NCBI GenBank assembly: GCA_037953745.1
Contig: JBAKBP010007962.1
Span: 1-64,000 of the forward strand
Source of the DNA: Lithodes maja
Lineage: Eukaryota; Arthropoda; Malacostraca; Decapoda; Lithodidae
Length of the DNA stretch: 64,000 bases
Reading direction: 5' to 3'
Below, piece after piece: positions 11,098 through 22,134 of this stretch (position 1 is its first letter; the number at the start of each line of letters is the position of its first letter). A program made the translations under genes and the position numbers. The notes beneath the pieces are model-generated. The model did not search any database, was not told the DNA's origin, and was given only the letters and a program-made list of their open reading frames with translations.

Positions 11098-14013
11098 ATG
11101 GACAGTACACCAAATAGTGATTCCGCCGTGTCCGACATCGTGCTTCCTACGACGCCCTTGATAGTGCGTCGTGCCTTACCCCGACGCCATCGCCTAAATG
11201 TGTTATCTCCCGGAGGTATTGAGACGACTTTGAGACTTTATGAGAAAGCTGATGCCAAGCATAAGATTGATGAAGAAGTGAGTGACCACTCGAGTAATTA
11301 TAAGTCGAGTGATTATGGCCATGAGAGTGATAAAGAACAATTCCTGGGATTTGAGAAAGAATTTGAGAGTGATGAGAGTGATGAAGGTGATGTACGTGAT
11401 GTACCAGTTGTTGAGGAAGCTGGTTTACCTCAAGAAAGTGAACTTGCGAGAGTGAGTGAGTGGGAGAGTTCAAGGTCACAAACAAAATTTCGCATAAGTG
11501 ACACGACTCCAAGCCCTTCCCCAGGTAAATCGCCTTTCAAGCTGCATTTCTACAAGTTAAAAATACTTGAAAAGGCGGCCGCAGCAGCTAGGGAACAAGC
11601 TAAAATAGTTGGTGAGGATGAGGCTGTGAGTGAGGGTCAGCGTGGTGACCCTTCTCGACCGCCATTGTCTCCCTTATCTACCCACGCCACCCAAGATGAC
11701 CCGGATGCCCCGCATTCTTCCCCACCACCCCCACCATTGCCAAGGGTTGAGGACCCCCCACTTTCGGCCTATTTGCCTCCTAGGTCCCCCGACAGGAGAC
11801 ATACTGCTGCCGAAAAGGGGAAAGGTAGAAAATATACCAAGAAAATGAAGAAAAGTAAGAGAGTTTTGTTTGAGGCTCCCGCGGCGGCGTCCACCCCTGC
11901 CGGCCCCAGCCATACGTCCCCGCAACTTTCCCCACGGTCCTCCCCACCTCTCCCGCCTTCAACATGTCTTCCTGCAGAAGTATTTGAGGTCGCCACCCCA
12001 ATACCTGGGCCTAGTGAAACTGAATCATTGCTTTCTGTGACTCGTCGCAGGCCAAGGAGCCCGGGACCTCTGGAGGACACAGCCTCACCTGTCACTCCTT
12101 CCCCACCTCGCCCACCCGCACGCCGCCCACGCATCACTGGTTCCCCGCCAGATTATGTGGGGGCCACTGATGATGAAGGGCACCGCTCTGAAGACTCTGG
12201 CCATGATTACATAGGTCCACCGTCAGGGCAAGATGACCACTCTGACGATGACGATGACTATATGGACATCGACGACCCTCGACCCACCCGCTTGGCCCGG
12301 CTTCGTGCTGCCCGTCTTTCTGCCCGCCGCCCTGGCCGCCGCCCTGACCGACGCCCTCGCCGCCGCCCTAGGGCGCGCGCCTCCCGAGTTGGCCGTGGGC
12401 GTACTGGGCTACCAGTTGGAGCTCCTCGTCAGCGTAGACAAGACCCATTCTACGTTTTTCAATGGCAGGACGTAGTTGATGGGGATGGATACAACCCTGA
12501 TGTGCCACCTTTTGATGAGGCACTGGAGGGTTCAGGCATTACCCCCAATTTTCCTGCAGGCCCCAATGCTCCACCACACCAACTATTTGAGGCATTCTTT
12601 GATGAGGAGGTGGTAGGCTATGTTGTCAAAGAGACAAACAAGCAGCACCAATTCCAGGTACACTTTTTGGGCAAGGTGACCAAGGGCCATATGAGGAAGT
12701 GGACCCCAGTGACTCATAAAGAATTCATGGTGTTCCTGGCACTCACCATGCTAATGCCTCATGTCAGGAAGCATAGGTTGCCTGACTATTGGATCACCAA
12801 TGATCTAATTTCAACCCCTGCCTTCGGGAAATATATGGCTCGCGACCGGTACCTTGATATCCTCGCAGCGCTCCATCTTGTCACCAACACCGACGTCCAC
12901 CGCCCAGACAAGCTGTGGAAGATTAGGACGTTGTATGAGATGATGCGAGACCGCTTCACCTCCTACTTCAAGCCCTTCCGCAAGGTCGTCATTGACGAGT
13001 CTCTTGTGCTGTTCCGGGGAAAACTCAGCTTCCGGCAATACATCCCCTCCAAAAGACATCGCTTTGGCATAAAATTCTTTGTGCTGTGCGACTGCACAAC
13101 TGGCTATGTCCTGGACTTCCTGGTGTACAGCGGGAAGGAAGGGGACGTGCTTGTGGACCCCCTCATTGGATTTGGCGGAGCAGTGGTGCAAGCCATGATG
13201 GACCGCTACTTCCATAAAAATCACGTCCTCTACACGGACAACTATTACACGTCCCCCACTCTCTCACAGTACCTGCATGAGCGCAAGACAGGGACTGTAG
13301 GCACAGTACGAGGGAAAAGGAAGGGCATGCCAACTTTCCCTGCAAAGACCAAAAAAGGTGATGTCTTCAGGAAGAAGTCGGGGCCCATTCTGGCTATCCA
13401 CTGGCACGACCAGCGGAAGGTCAACCTCCTGACCACCATCCACAAGGGGGAAATGGTGGAGACTGGCAAGGTGGATCGCCGCACCCAGGCCAGGGTGACC
13501 AAGCCCGATACTGTCCTGGACTACAATGTCAACATGAGGCTGGTGGACAAGTCCGACATGCAGATAGGCTTCATTGACTGCCTGCGTACCTCGTGCAGAT
13601 GGTACAAAAAGTTCTTTCTGCATATGGTGGACATGTCAATTCTGAATGCCTATAATATATACAGGCTTCGGAATGAGAACCCACCCCTGAAGTTCAACAG
13701 CCTGCGGAGGTTCCAAAAGCAGGTGTTGACGGGGCTCCTGGAGAAGTATGCTACGCCACAGAGGGCAGTGGCACATCCTGGGCCCGCCGTTATCGACCGC
13801 TTGCAGTCTGCTCCATACCTGCTTAGGCACCAGCTTGGTTACTTTCCTCAGAATGCAGCAGGAAGAACAAATCAGAAGCGGTGCCATGTCTGCTACCACA
13901 GCAGGGTGAGGCCGCACCCAGGTAAAAAGTCAACCACGGAGTGTGTGGAGTGCAAGGTGGCACTCTGTGCTGTAGGGTGCTTCGCTGCTTACCACACCAA
14001 GCAGGAGTTCTAA
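11098..14013 (+). CDS. piggyBac transposase, intact
   Basis: The protein has 971 residues. The N-terminal ~470 residues are acidic then Pro/Ser- and Arg-rich and probably disordered. The DDE-type piggyBac domain begins near PHQLFEAFFDEEVVGY. The three expected aspartates are D633 (VIDESLVLFRG), D714 (YTDNYYTSP) and D817 (RLVDKSD). Their spacings of 81 and 103 are close to the family's 78 and 101 (D268, D346, D447 in the T. ni enzyme). A C-terminal Cys/His-rich domain (CHVCYHSR, CVECKVALC) follows, as in active piggyBac proteins. The start ATG was chosen because it lies about 200 bp inside the left end and is shared with the second copy. The enzyme would excise and insert DNA at TTAA in the nucleus. 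It is longer than the ~594-residue T. ni enzyme, mainly through the N-terminal extension. Confidence 0.93.
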   Translation: MDSTPNSDSAVSDIVLPTTPLIVRRALPRRHRLNVLSPGGIETTLRLYEKADAKHKIDEEVSDHSSNYKSSDYGHESDKEQFLGFEKEFESDESDEGDVRDVPVVEEAGLPQESELARVSEWESSRSQTKFRISDTTPSPSPGKSPFKLHFYKLKILEKAAAAAREQAKIVGEDEAVSEGQRGDPSRPPLSPLSTHATQDDPDAPHSSPPPPPLPRVEDPPLSAYLPPRSPDRRHTAAEKGKGRKYTKKMKKSKRVLFEAPAAASTPAGPSHTSPQLSPRSSPPLPPSTCLPAEVFEVATPIPGPSETESLLSVTRRRPRSPGPLEDTASPVTPSPPRPPARRPRITGSPPDYVGATDDEGHRSEDSGHDYIGPPSGQDDHSDDDDDYMDIDDPRPTRLARLRAARLSARRPGRRPDRRPRRRPRARASRVGRGRTGLPVGAPRQRRQDPFYVFQWQDVVDGDGYNPDVPPFDEALEGSGITPNFPAGPNAPPHQLFEAFFDEEVVGYVVKETNKQHQFQVHFLGKVTKGHMRKWTPVTHKEFMVFLALTMLMPHVRKHRLPDYWITNDLISTPAFGKYMARDRYLDILAALHLVTNTDVHRPDKLWKIRTLYEMMRDRFTSYFKPFRKVVIDESLVLFRGKLSFRQYIPSKRHRFGIKFFVLCDCTTGYVLDFLVYSGKEGDVLVDPLIGFGGAVVQAMMDRYFHKNHVLYTDNYYTSPTLSQYLHERKTGTVGTVRGKRKGMPTFPAKTKKGDVFRKKSGPILAIHWHDQRKVNLLTTIHKGEMVETGKVDRRTQARVTKPDTVLDYNVNMRLVDKSDMQIGFIDCLRTSCRWYKKFFLHMVDMSILNAYNIYRLRNENPPLKFNSLRRFQKQVLTGLLEKYATPQRAVAHPGPAVIDRLQSAPYLLRHQLGYFPQNAAGRTNQKRCHVCYHSRVRPHPGKKSTTECVECKVALCAVGCFAAYHTKQEF

Positions 14014-14283
14014 TAATCATACTGAAATTGCCCAATAAAATGACAATATGTACACTATAATTATATATAGGCAAAAAGTGGAAGAAAAACAATGTATTAT
14101 AATAAAAAAGTCAAGTATTATGAGAAAATTGATACAAATACAATTCCACCATAATAATATGTGAAAGTGACACATATGTATATACCAAGTGACATTCATA
14201 TGATTAGAACCTATAGAAATATATAAATCAGTGAAAAAAGACACAATAAATTGTATATAAAACGTTTACAAATCATATAACTA

Positions 14284-14813
14284 AGTGAAAGTGACACAAG
14301 ACCTAAGATTTGATGGCCAAAGTATAATAAACACCTGTGATAATGAATAATCAGTGCCTAATACAACAATAACCTACCTCAATTACTAATAAAATGTACG
14401 GTATCGAGTGAAAATGAGCATTATCAGTGACAGTGACTCTCTAAAGCATATTTGTCAAAGTGAAAGTGACACAAGACCTAAGATTTGATGGCCAAAGTAT
14501 AATAAACACCTGTGATAACGAATAATCAGTGCCTAATACAACAATAACCTACCTCAATTACTAATAAAATGTACGGTATCGAGTGAAAATGAGCATTATC
14601 AGTGACAGTGACACTCTCTAAAGCATATTTGTCAAAGTGAAAGTGACACAAGACCTAAGATTTGATGGCCAAAGTATAATAAACACCTGTGATAACGAAT
14701 AATAAGTGCCTAATACAACAATAACCTACCTCAATTACTAATAAAATGTACGGTATCGAGTGAAAATTACCAATATCAGTGAAATTGATACCCTAATAAA
14801 CATATTTTATATA
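14284..14813 (+). repeat. Subterminal tandem repeat of piggyBac copy 1, three units
   Basis: Units start at 14284, 14459 and 14636 with AGTGAAAGTGACACAAGACC, giving periods of 175 and 177 bp. The array lies between the transposase stop codon and the right end. The other piggyBac copy carries four units in the same place. Confidence 0.88.
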
Positions 14814-15206
14814 ATTGGCCTCAAAATAACTAGAAAATATCAAAACAAACATCACATTCTCAATATCAAACACTAAAATCGTCTAAGGGAGATAAATACT
14901 TTGGCGCGGCGAGCGGCTAGGTGCGTCGTAGCCAGGGCGGGCCGACGCTTTCGGACGCGTGAGGAAATTCCCGCATAAAAAAGCACTCGTCTTCCCGCGC
15001 TCACCATTATGCAACCAGAGGGGCTAGAGACCTCTACTAAACGCCATTCGACAGAGGAAGGTTTGTGGAACATTATTTTTTTTTATTCACAACATTACAT
15101 GCAATATTCATTCTTTTACAGAGTAGTTAACATAGGTAAAAAATCCTCAAAACCCCCGGTACAGGAGTACAGTCATAAGCTATAGCCCCCGGGGCTGGAG
15201 GGTTAA

Positions 15207-15510
15207 CTTTCCATTCCCTAGTTGTAATATCGATAATAATATAACTTATAATTATTTTTATACCTAGCTAAGATTTTATAAAATTTGCACTAAAGAAGAT
15301 GACTTTTGGGCTACAGCTAGGTTACTATACAGATTTTTTAGTAGACAGAGGTTTTGAGGCAAGTAAATTGTTACATAAATTTAATCTTTTTAAGGTCAAT
15401 TATTGTGACTGTATTCTAAAATTTGACATCAATAATTTTAACCCTTGTCTAGCGGGGTGTTTTGGGCTATTTTGGGCATATTCAGGCCCTCCTGAATGAT
15501 CAATCAAGTA
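15207..15510 (+). other. Possible right flank of the Penelope-like remnant
   Basis: An open frame at 15299-15499 (LGYYTDFLVDRGFEASKLLH) follows the piggyBac right end directly. It could continue the interrupted element at 10574-10900, but no diagnostic motif is present. The family call is speculative. Confidence 0.25.
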
Positions 15511-15839
15511 CAGTAGGGTCCCGCATAAAACGTGTTCGCATAAAACGAGTCTCGATTAAAACGACCGACCTAAAATACGCTTTGTACGAAATATAGTTCG
15601 CTTTGTACGAAATATCGTCGCTTTGTACGAAATATAGTTCGCTTTGTATGAAATATCGTCGCTTTGTACGAAATATCGTTCGCTTTGTATGAAATATCGT
15701 TCACTTTGTACGAAAATTTTCGCTTACAGTGAACATTGACGATATTGCGCCACCAAAATGCTGTGTTCACATAAAACGAAATTCGCATAAAACGCCCTCG
15801 TTTATCGACCATAAACTCGTTTTATGTGAGACCCTACTG
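15511..15839. mobile_element. Mariner-type MITE, GGTCCCGCATAAAACG family, with internal minisatellite
   Basis: The 329-bp unit is flanked by TA on both sides (15509-15510, 15840-15841). Its ends are inverted, with CAGTAGGGTCCCGCATAAAA on the left and CAGTAGGGTCTCACATAAAA in reverse complement on the right. At 15576-15715 the word CGCTTTGTACGAAATAT (with small variants) repeats about seven times at roughly 17-20 bp spacing. It is non-coding. Confidence 0.82.
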
Positions 15840-17838
15840 TATCTGCATGAAAAGAAATGTATTCAGCAAAAAACTAGGCGCTAAAAGCTTCAAAATGAGA
15901 CCAGAACGAGCAACGTAGCACTCATGGTTCTCATGCAGTGGTGCCACTGTGACGCCTCCCGGCGTTAGCAGAATGGTTGCGTGGGGCATTGCAGCTCGCT
16001 AGCGCTCGCCAGGATGGGGGGATAGGCTACAGTTGTCCTAGAATGATCTGCTTTATTTCATTAGTGTCATGTTGCCACAGACAGTCTAGAAATGGTCTTT
16101 GTTTTGGTCTGTGACCGCGCCTTATATTTTAGATTCGCTATAATATAAATGTTGCTTGTGTGGGAGGCGAGCGAGAGAGTGTGAGGGAGTACACCCGGCA
16201 GCGAGGTGAGCTATGACGCGGCTCGCTTGGGCGCTGACGGCGTTGGCGGCCGGGTGGTCAACTAGTCCCTTCCTGTCGCGGCCTCGTGTTTTTTACCAGC
16301 TCAGAGCTTGCCTGACCACGCGTACCACCTACATCCTTTGCAATTCTGTCCCCCATACTCGCGACTTTGCATACTATCTCTCTCTCTCGACTTCTCCTTT
16401 CTCATTCTCTAATCTTTATTAAACTCAACATCCCTTCTGGTTTCAGCATAGACGTTCACCGTCGACCAGTCGTATTGTACGCGAAGCTCTCAGATATTTC
16501 CATGTATTAGGTTAAGGAGGTATTATGCTTTATTGAGGTTTAGAGAGACGGACTTTTCCGTATGTGTCCTCTCTCGGGAAGGTTGTAGACCGGTATATGT
16601 CTCACTTGCAAGGTGTTGAGTGATTCTGCTTGGTTATCTAAAGCTAGACTGGGGGTAAGGTTACTGTGTCGTTGTCTCCGATGTGTGCAGTGTTAGCTAA
16701 GCTCTGCACGACATTGACAGGTACTGTGGGAGCCTAAGTTGTCTTCGGGTTGGTTTACTTTGCGAGCACAGCGCTGTGGTGTGAGAGGGCCATAGCCTAT
16801 CCCTCACAACATAGTGCTGCCTCTTTGTGTTGACTTCTGAGGGATCGCCAGGATAGAGCTAGGTACTAGAGACCTAGATTTATCAAGAGAGCATCCCCGT
16901 CATATAACGTAATCTTCATTATACAGTACCACCCTCGGACAACGTTAGGCTACGAGCCGCATGCTCGCCCATTGTTGCCCTGCTTTGATACCCCAGCTAA
17001 ACTTTATTAACTGAGCAGACACTGGTTAGAGATAAGCCCCATTATTATATGTATGCAGCATTATTATTCACTGCACTTTTGAGCCGAGGTTGTTGTTGAA
17101 TTGCACAACCCGAGTAGGCTGTTGCGTTGTGTCACAAAGCATTTCTTTAGTTGTCGAGCAATACTACCTTTGCGCAGTCTTTATTATTCGCCTGCCTATT
17201 ATTACTATATGTGTCCTAGCATTTATTGTGACCCGTATTCTGCATTATAATTGTTCAAGATTCTTTACGAACATCTTCCCAGCATCAGACTTATTTCAGA
17301 AGTTTCCAGTTGATGTTGCAGGACTAGCATTGCACTTTCTTTAATACAGGAGTGCCAGTTATTTGAGTATCTACCGTAACGTTAATTAATCACGTTAACT
17401 ATCTTTTCTTTGTGTAACATAATAGAGTAATCTTTTACTGTTTGAGAATAGGCTGTTTCATTGAGCGTCAGCCTAGTGTGTGTGCACCAGTTACCGAGTC
17501 ATAGGATACCTCGTTGTCCAGGCACGACTCAGGGCGGTAATGGTGTTTTGTTTTCCAGTGTCTAAGGCAGGGGTTGGATCTAGTGTTACCGTTGTTGCTT
17601 TTTGCCATTATCTAGTCCAATGTTGAAGAGCCCTGTGTCTTTGAGAACCTGGATCGTAACACCACCAACATGGGAGTTTAGCGTATAGCGGCATATTTTT
17701 TCCTACTACGCTCACTAATGGTAACACTGCCGTCCTCTCGAGAACAGAGGGAGCGCGAGTCAGTGGGTGGCGGTAAGCCCTGGGTGTCGGACGTGTGGCC
17801 TGCTGCGCTCCCGGCCATTTGCACTCGATTTTAACCCT
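15840..17838. other. Two-kilobase interval without a recognised gene
   Basis: Moderate-GC sequence with no open frame resembling a known family and no exon-like block matching ZSWIM8. One weak possibility is a solo LTR, running from about TGTCATG (16065) to ACCAACA (17671) followed by TGGGAG. There is no second copy in the window to confirm it. Confidence 0.4.
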
Positions 17839-18324
17839 TTAACCCTCCAGCCCCGGCTATGTATTATATATATATTCCTCGAAATCCGGGTGTTTTGGCC
17901 GAAAAACGTCTAGGCTAGGCTACCGTATATTCGTTAATCAGACTGCTTCCCGCATTCCCGCGCATCCCCAAGCCTAGCTGTGTTATTTACCTGTAGAATG
18001 GCATTAAGTAGAGCTCTCTAAGTCAACTGGTTGAGCTGTGATGATGATTTCATTGGAGATAACTTTATGGCCAAAACAGCCACTTTACACCACTTTTCGA
18101 TACTTAACAACAACATACAGGCACACAAGAACAAGCGACGCTCTCCTTCTTGTGGCCGGAGATGCGGAGCGTCGGTCCAGCCGGCTGTTGTTTACATGCG
18201 TCGGACCGACGCCGCGCACAGCAAGCTCAGGCTGTGACGTCATGGGTGTTTAAGGGACCATCCGGGTTTCTGTTACATGCTTTTTTATGGGCGTTCAAGA
18301 GCCCATCCGGGAACGGAGGGTTAA
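17839..18324 (+). mobile_element. piggyBac-type MITE, copy A
   Basis: The 486-bp unit is bounded by TTAA at both ends. The ends TTAACCCTCCAGCCCCGG and, reversed, TTAACCCTCCGTTCCCGG resemble the right terminal repeat of the full piggyBac elements. The inverted copy is at 20779-21266. It has no coding capacity and could be moved by the piggyBac transposases in this window. Confidence 0.85.
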
Positions 18325-18593
18325 AAGCCTTAATAATGCTCCTAACTTGCTGCAAATTGGTGCACGACTTAAGTCAAGCGCTGCACTTTAAGGGTTAATC
18401 AAGCATTTTTAATTCAAGTTTCTTGTATAACCTCTGCTTACTTTTTGTCTGTGTGTATTATTTGTTTATCTTTTTCTATTGTTATTATTGATTTTTAAAA
18501 TTAATTGTTCTTGTTAAATGAGTACTCTTTGTTTAAATCTGTTGTTGATCCTTCATATTTTGCAATTACTTTATTATTATTTCTCTTTATTAG

Positions 18594-19054
18594 GCAAGCT
18601 TTGGATGATAGAGTAATGACTATAGATCAGGCAAGAGAAGTGGTAATAAACAGGAATGAATGGAGAATGCTTGTGAATAGATGAGTGAACACGTGGTCAT
18701 TTGGGGGAAGGGGTCGGGCGCAAGTTGGACTAGATAATAGTCCATCAGGCGCCTGGCCCGGGGAGACGATTAATATGAAGGGTGCGCCTGGAAGTGTGGT
18801 GGGCGGGATTGTGGTGGTAGCGCTTCGCTGCATGTCTGCCTGCCGAGATCGGAACCTCTCCGGGTGGTCGGGGGCCGGGGGAGTGCTGGAAGGACCTTGG
18901 TGACCCTGGTCTCTGGGTCTTCTCCTGGGTGACCTGGGTGTGTTTGAGTTTGTGTCTTATTTTTGTGTGTTCATTGTTTTCTGTTGTGTTTTGTGTTGTT
19001 CCTGTTCTTACTCTGTCTTGAGTCCCCCCCCCCAAAAAAAATAAAAAATAAATA

Positions 19055-19088
<34 letters not shown>

Positions 19089-19110
19089 TAAAATAAAATA
19101 AAAATAGGAA
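18594..19110 (+). mobile_element. 3' end of a LINE (C-terminal codons and 3' UTR), copy 1
   Basis: The start reads as a LINE C-terminus (QALDDRVMTIDQAREVV then NRNEW). A GC-rich 3' UTR and an A-rich tail of AATAAATAATAAT repeats to about 19105 follow. The same sequence appears at 28390-29430, where a SINE splits it. It is 5'-truncated and not translatable as a whole. Confidence 0.65.
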
Positions 19111-19689
19111 AAGTGGGGATTGGGCCTGAGTAAATAGAAAATAGCCTATATTGTATCTATTCATTGGCGATAGTATCAATTGCTTGCTTTTGCGATTTTC
19201 TTAGTTTATTTGTACGAAAAATATAGGTTATTTGTAGGGTAGTACAGTAATTGGTAGGGGTCACTTGAGGCATGCTATGCTTACAGGTACCTACCCGATA
19301 GCACTATCGTTAGCGAGTGCGCTTTGTATTTTGTACTATTATTGATATCTTGTCAAATTGCAAATTTAGTTAAAGATTAAATTTAAATATAAATTGTAGT
19401 TTCCTTATTTATACAGAATTTAATAAAATTTACCAGAACGTCCCGGACTTCCCAAATTGACCAATTCCGGAAAAACTCCATTTATTGGTCACCAATTTTC
19501 CCATGGATTTTTTTATTTTTCCCTGTTAGTTTTCATCAATATATAGTGTTTAGAAATAATTAGAACCCTCGGCGAAACCGTTTTCCCCATTATACAACGA
19601 TCTTAAGACACGCCACCCGATAGTGGGGAGGGCTATGAAGTACAGGGAAAATGAGGGGTTAAATGCGTAAAACGGCGATACAAACGTAT

Positions 19690-20250
19690 TCAAGCAAAAC
19701 TTGGCTCGGGTTTGAAGGTATTTCAAAGGCCTAAAACCCAATATTTCGAAAACCCGAGCCAAGTTTTGGCCAAAGCTGGCTCGGATTTTGCGAGTTTGTA
19801 GATAACTAAATGACAGTAACCTCATTTAGAAATTTGGCTCAGGTTTCCCAAAATTGCAAACCCATAAAACCCGAATTTTGGAAAACCCGAGCCAGCTTTT
19901 GGCCAAAGCTGGCTCGGATTTTGCGAGTTTGTAAACAAACAAATGACAGTAACCTCATTTAGAAATTTGGCTCAGGTTTCCCAAAATTGCAAAGCCATAA
20001 AACCCGAATTTTGGAAAACCCGAGCCAGGTTTTGGCCAAAGCTGGCTCAGATTTTGCGAGTTTGTAGACAAACAAATGACAGTAACCTCATTTAGAAATT
20101 TGGCTCAGGTTTCCCGAAATTGCAAAGCCATAAAACCCGAATATTGGAAAACCCGAGCCAAGTTTTGGGAAAAGTTGGCTCTGATTTTGCGAGTTTTAAG
20201 AGTAAACAAATTACACTAACCTAATTTCGATTTTTGGCTCATGTTAAGCT
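19690..20250. repeat. 133-bp tandem repeat, about four copies
   Basis: The word AACCCGAGCC starts at 19751, 19884, 20017 and 20150, exactly 133 bp apart each time. Each unit itself contains two related GAGCCA.GTTTTGG / GGCTC words in inverted orientation. It lies inside the Merlin-like element. Confidence 0.88.
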
Positions 20251-20502
20251 ATCATAGTGTTTACAAGCCTATACCCCTTTGAAAGGACATTAGCCTAACC
20301 TAACAACCTTACCTAACCTATCCTAGTATTATGGGTGGGGGCTGCCGCCCCCACACCCCCGCTATTTGCATCTTTGACAGATTGTTTGTGTATTTGTCTG
20401 TGAAAAGGGGGTAATTGTTTAGTGTATGGCCTGCTAAAGAAAATGGATTTTTGAGCACAGACTAAACCAAATGTTCACTACTGTATTTACATAGCTGGTC
20501 AT

Positions 20503-20545
20503 TAACCTAACCTAACCTAACCTAACCTAACCTAACCTAACGTAA
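20503..20545 (-). repeat. Interstitial telomere-like (TTAGG)n tract
   Basis: Seven perfect CCTAA units occupy 20506-20540, which is (TTAGG)7 on the minus strand, the common arthropod telomere repeat. A second, imperfect cluster is at about 20293-20330. It is surrounded by transposon sequence and not at a chromosome end in this window. Confidence 0.85.
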
Positions 20546-20778
20546 CCTGGGCATCCTGGGGGGCTGCTGCCCCCAGACCCCCACTGGTCTTGGGATGAAA
20601 AGTGATAAAAAACACATATCTCTTACCTCATTATTCAAAGTTTTGTATTTGGTTTAATATACACTTCCCAGGTCATTTGAACAGTTCTATTGCTTCTATG
20701 TATCATATAATACACCATAGAATACGTTTTTAATAACTAAAAAAAAGAGGACTTCGATTAAACAATTACGGAAATACC

Positions 20779-21266
20779 TTAACCCTTGGTTCCCGGATGA
20801 CCTCTTGTACGCCCATAAAAAAGCATGTAACAGGTACCCGGAAGGCCTCTTATGCACCCATGACGTCACAGCCTGTGAGCTTGCTGTGTGAGGCGTCGGT
20901 CCGACGCATGTAAACAACAGCCGGCTGGACCGACGCTCCGCATCTCCGGCCACAAGAAGGAGAGCGTCGCTTGTTCTTGTGTGCCTGTATGTTGTTGTTC
21001 AGTATCGAAAAGTGGTGTAAAGTGGCTGGTTTGGCCATAAAGTTATCTCCAATGAAATCATTATCACAGCTCACCCAGTTGACTTAGAGAGCTCTACTTA
21101 ATGCCATTCTACAGGTAAATAACACAGCTAGGCTTGGGGATGCGCGGGAATGCGGGAAGCAGTCTGATTAACGAATATACGGTAGCCTAGCCTAGACGTT
21201 TTTCGGCCAAAACACCCGGGTTTCGAGGAATATATATATAATACATAACCGGGGCTGGAGGGTTAA
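20779..21266 (-). mobile_element. piggyBac-type MITE, copy B (inverted relative to copy A)
   Basis: The 488-bp unit has TTAA at both ends and, read on the minus strand, closely matches 17839-18324 throughout. It is nested inside the Merlin-like element, so it arrived after it. Together with copy A it makes a long inverted repeat with a 2.45-kb spacer. Confidence 0.85.
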
Positions 21267-21347
21267 AACACGAGCCAAGTTTTGCTTACATAATTTTGTT
21301 TTCGCCGTTTTTAAACCCGCGAAAATATGAAAGCGTAATTGCATGCC

Positions 21348-21627
21348 TTATTGAGATGTGGAGGGAGTAGGTGGGGAAGAGATGCGTCCACGTTTTCGAC
21401 GAGGAGTTACGACGAGTAGTGGTTTTATTTCAAAACCAATAATGACCGCATCGCCACTGGTCTGCCGGTTCATAATAGTAACATTCGTTTGAGCAGAGTT
21501 TGCAGGAAACAGAGGTAGGCAAACAACCATGGTCAGTAAAAACCTTAAGGGCTGCACTATTGTTCCTTGTAGTGTCAATAATCACTGAATGTGGGAGGGG
21601 TGAACAACCATTACAAGTGGCGTCCAT
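21348..21627 (-). pseudogene. Merlin/IS1016-type transposase N-terminal remnant
   Basis: Two overlapping minus-strand frames share a segment with HGCLPTSVSCKLCSNE, then a spaced WRCGHYW in one frame and RRKRGRISSP in the other. A CxxC followed by an aromatic residue and a WRC motif, right after a short helix ending in HGxLP, is the pattern of the zinc ribbon in Merlin/IS1016 transposases. No DDE catalytic core was found, so it is a remnant or a first exon. The family call is inference supported by the 8-bp target duplication of the enclosing element. Confidence 0.45.
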
Positions 21628-22134
21628 GACTAAAGTGAGGAGAGACTTAAATGAAGGTGTGTATCTGTGATTGGTTCAGTGCAATGACGTAATCAAGGTC
21701 AATAAACTCACCTGATAGGTTGCTGGTTGTATGCGTGACGGAATCTATGAGTTTAATGACGTGGTCAGAAAAAAACCCCAATAAGAATCCAGAAGTGTCT
21801 CGTGACGTATTGCGCAGGAGTTAGGAAATGAAACTCAGTATTTCCAATGAGGAATGGCAGATGGCGTGATAGTATTACAAAAGTTGAAGGATAAAGCTCT
21901 CCAGTTCACGAAAAAATGGCGTCGCTGAAAGCCGCGCCGTCTATAAGAGAGTATTGACAACCGTTTTACGGTAGGTAGACATGTTGTTACCGTTTTTTTT
22001 AATAGGTTTTGCCGAGGGTTGAAACTAATTTTAATATGATGCTTAGAGCATATAGATTCCATATCTGTCTTCAAATATGTCAAAATAATTGGTGACCAAT
22101 AAATGGAGTTATACTCCAATTCCTTGAACGTGAC

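Larger units (their letters stand above)
10901..15206 (+). mobile_element. Complete piggyBac element, copy 1
   Basis: The element is bounded by TTAA at 10901-10904 and 15203-15206, the invariant piggyBac target site. The ends are inverted: CCCCTCCAACCCGG on the left and CCCTCCAGCCCCGG in reverse complement on the right. It carries an open transposase gene (11098-14013) and a 3' array of about 176-bp repeats. The second full copy is at 48657-53123. It is inserted in a probable Penelope-like remnant within the ZSWIM8 intron between the exons at 23940-24146 and 8122-8241. Confidence 0.92.
19462..22104. mobile_element. Merlin-like DNA transposon with 8-bp target duplication
   Basis: The inverted ends are GGAAAAACTCCATTTATTGG on the left and, in reverse complement, AGTATAACTCCATTTATTGG at 22104. 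Both are flanked by the 8-mer CCAATTCC. The uninterrupted version of the target sequence can be read at about 53960-54010. The GG start, the 8-bp duplication and a zinc-ribbon transposase remnant at 21348-21627 all fit Merlin/IS1016 elements. A 133-bp tandem array, a telomere-like tract and an inverted piggyBac MITE lie inside. Confidence 0.6.

Noticed and set aside
11147..11512. Minus-strand open frames opposite the piggyBac transposases (His/Ser-rich proteins)
   Set aside because: They mirror the transposase codon bias, recur at both copies only as shadows, and have no start, splice or motif support.
16065..17671. Solo LTR of about 1.6 kb
   Set aside because: It has TG...CA ends and a TGG just outside, but there is no second copy, no target duplication I could confirm and no internal sequence. 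Kept only as a possibility in the interval note.
18031..18398. Overlapping small frames at 18.0-18.4 kb and 20.7-21.1 kb
   Set aside because: They recur in both copies only because they lie in the inverted piggyBac-type MITE pair; the frames are not conserved between the copies.
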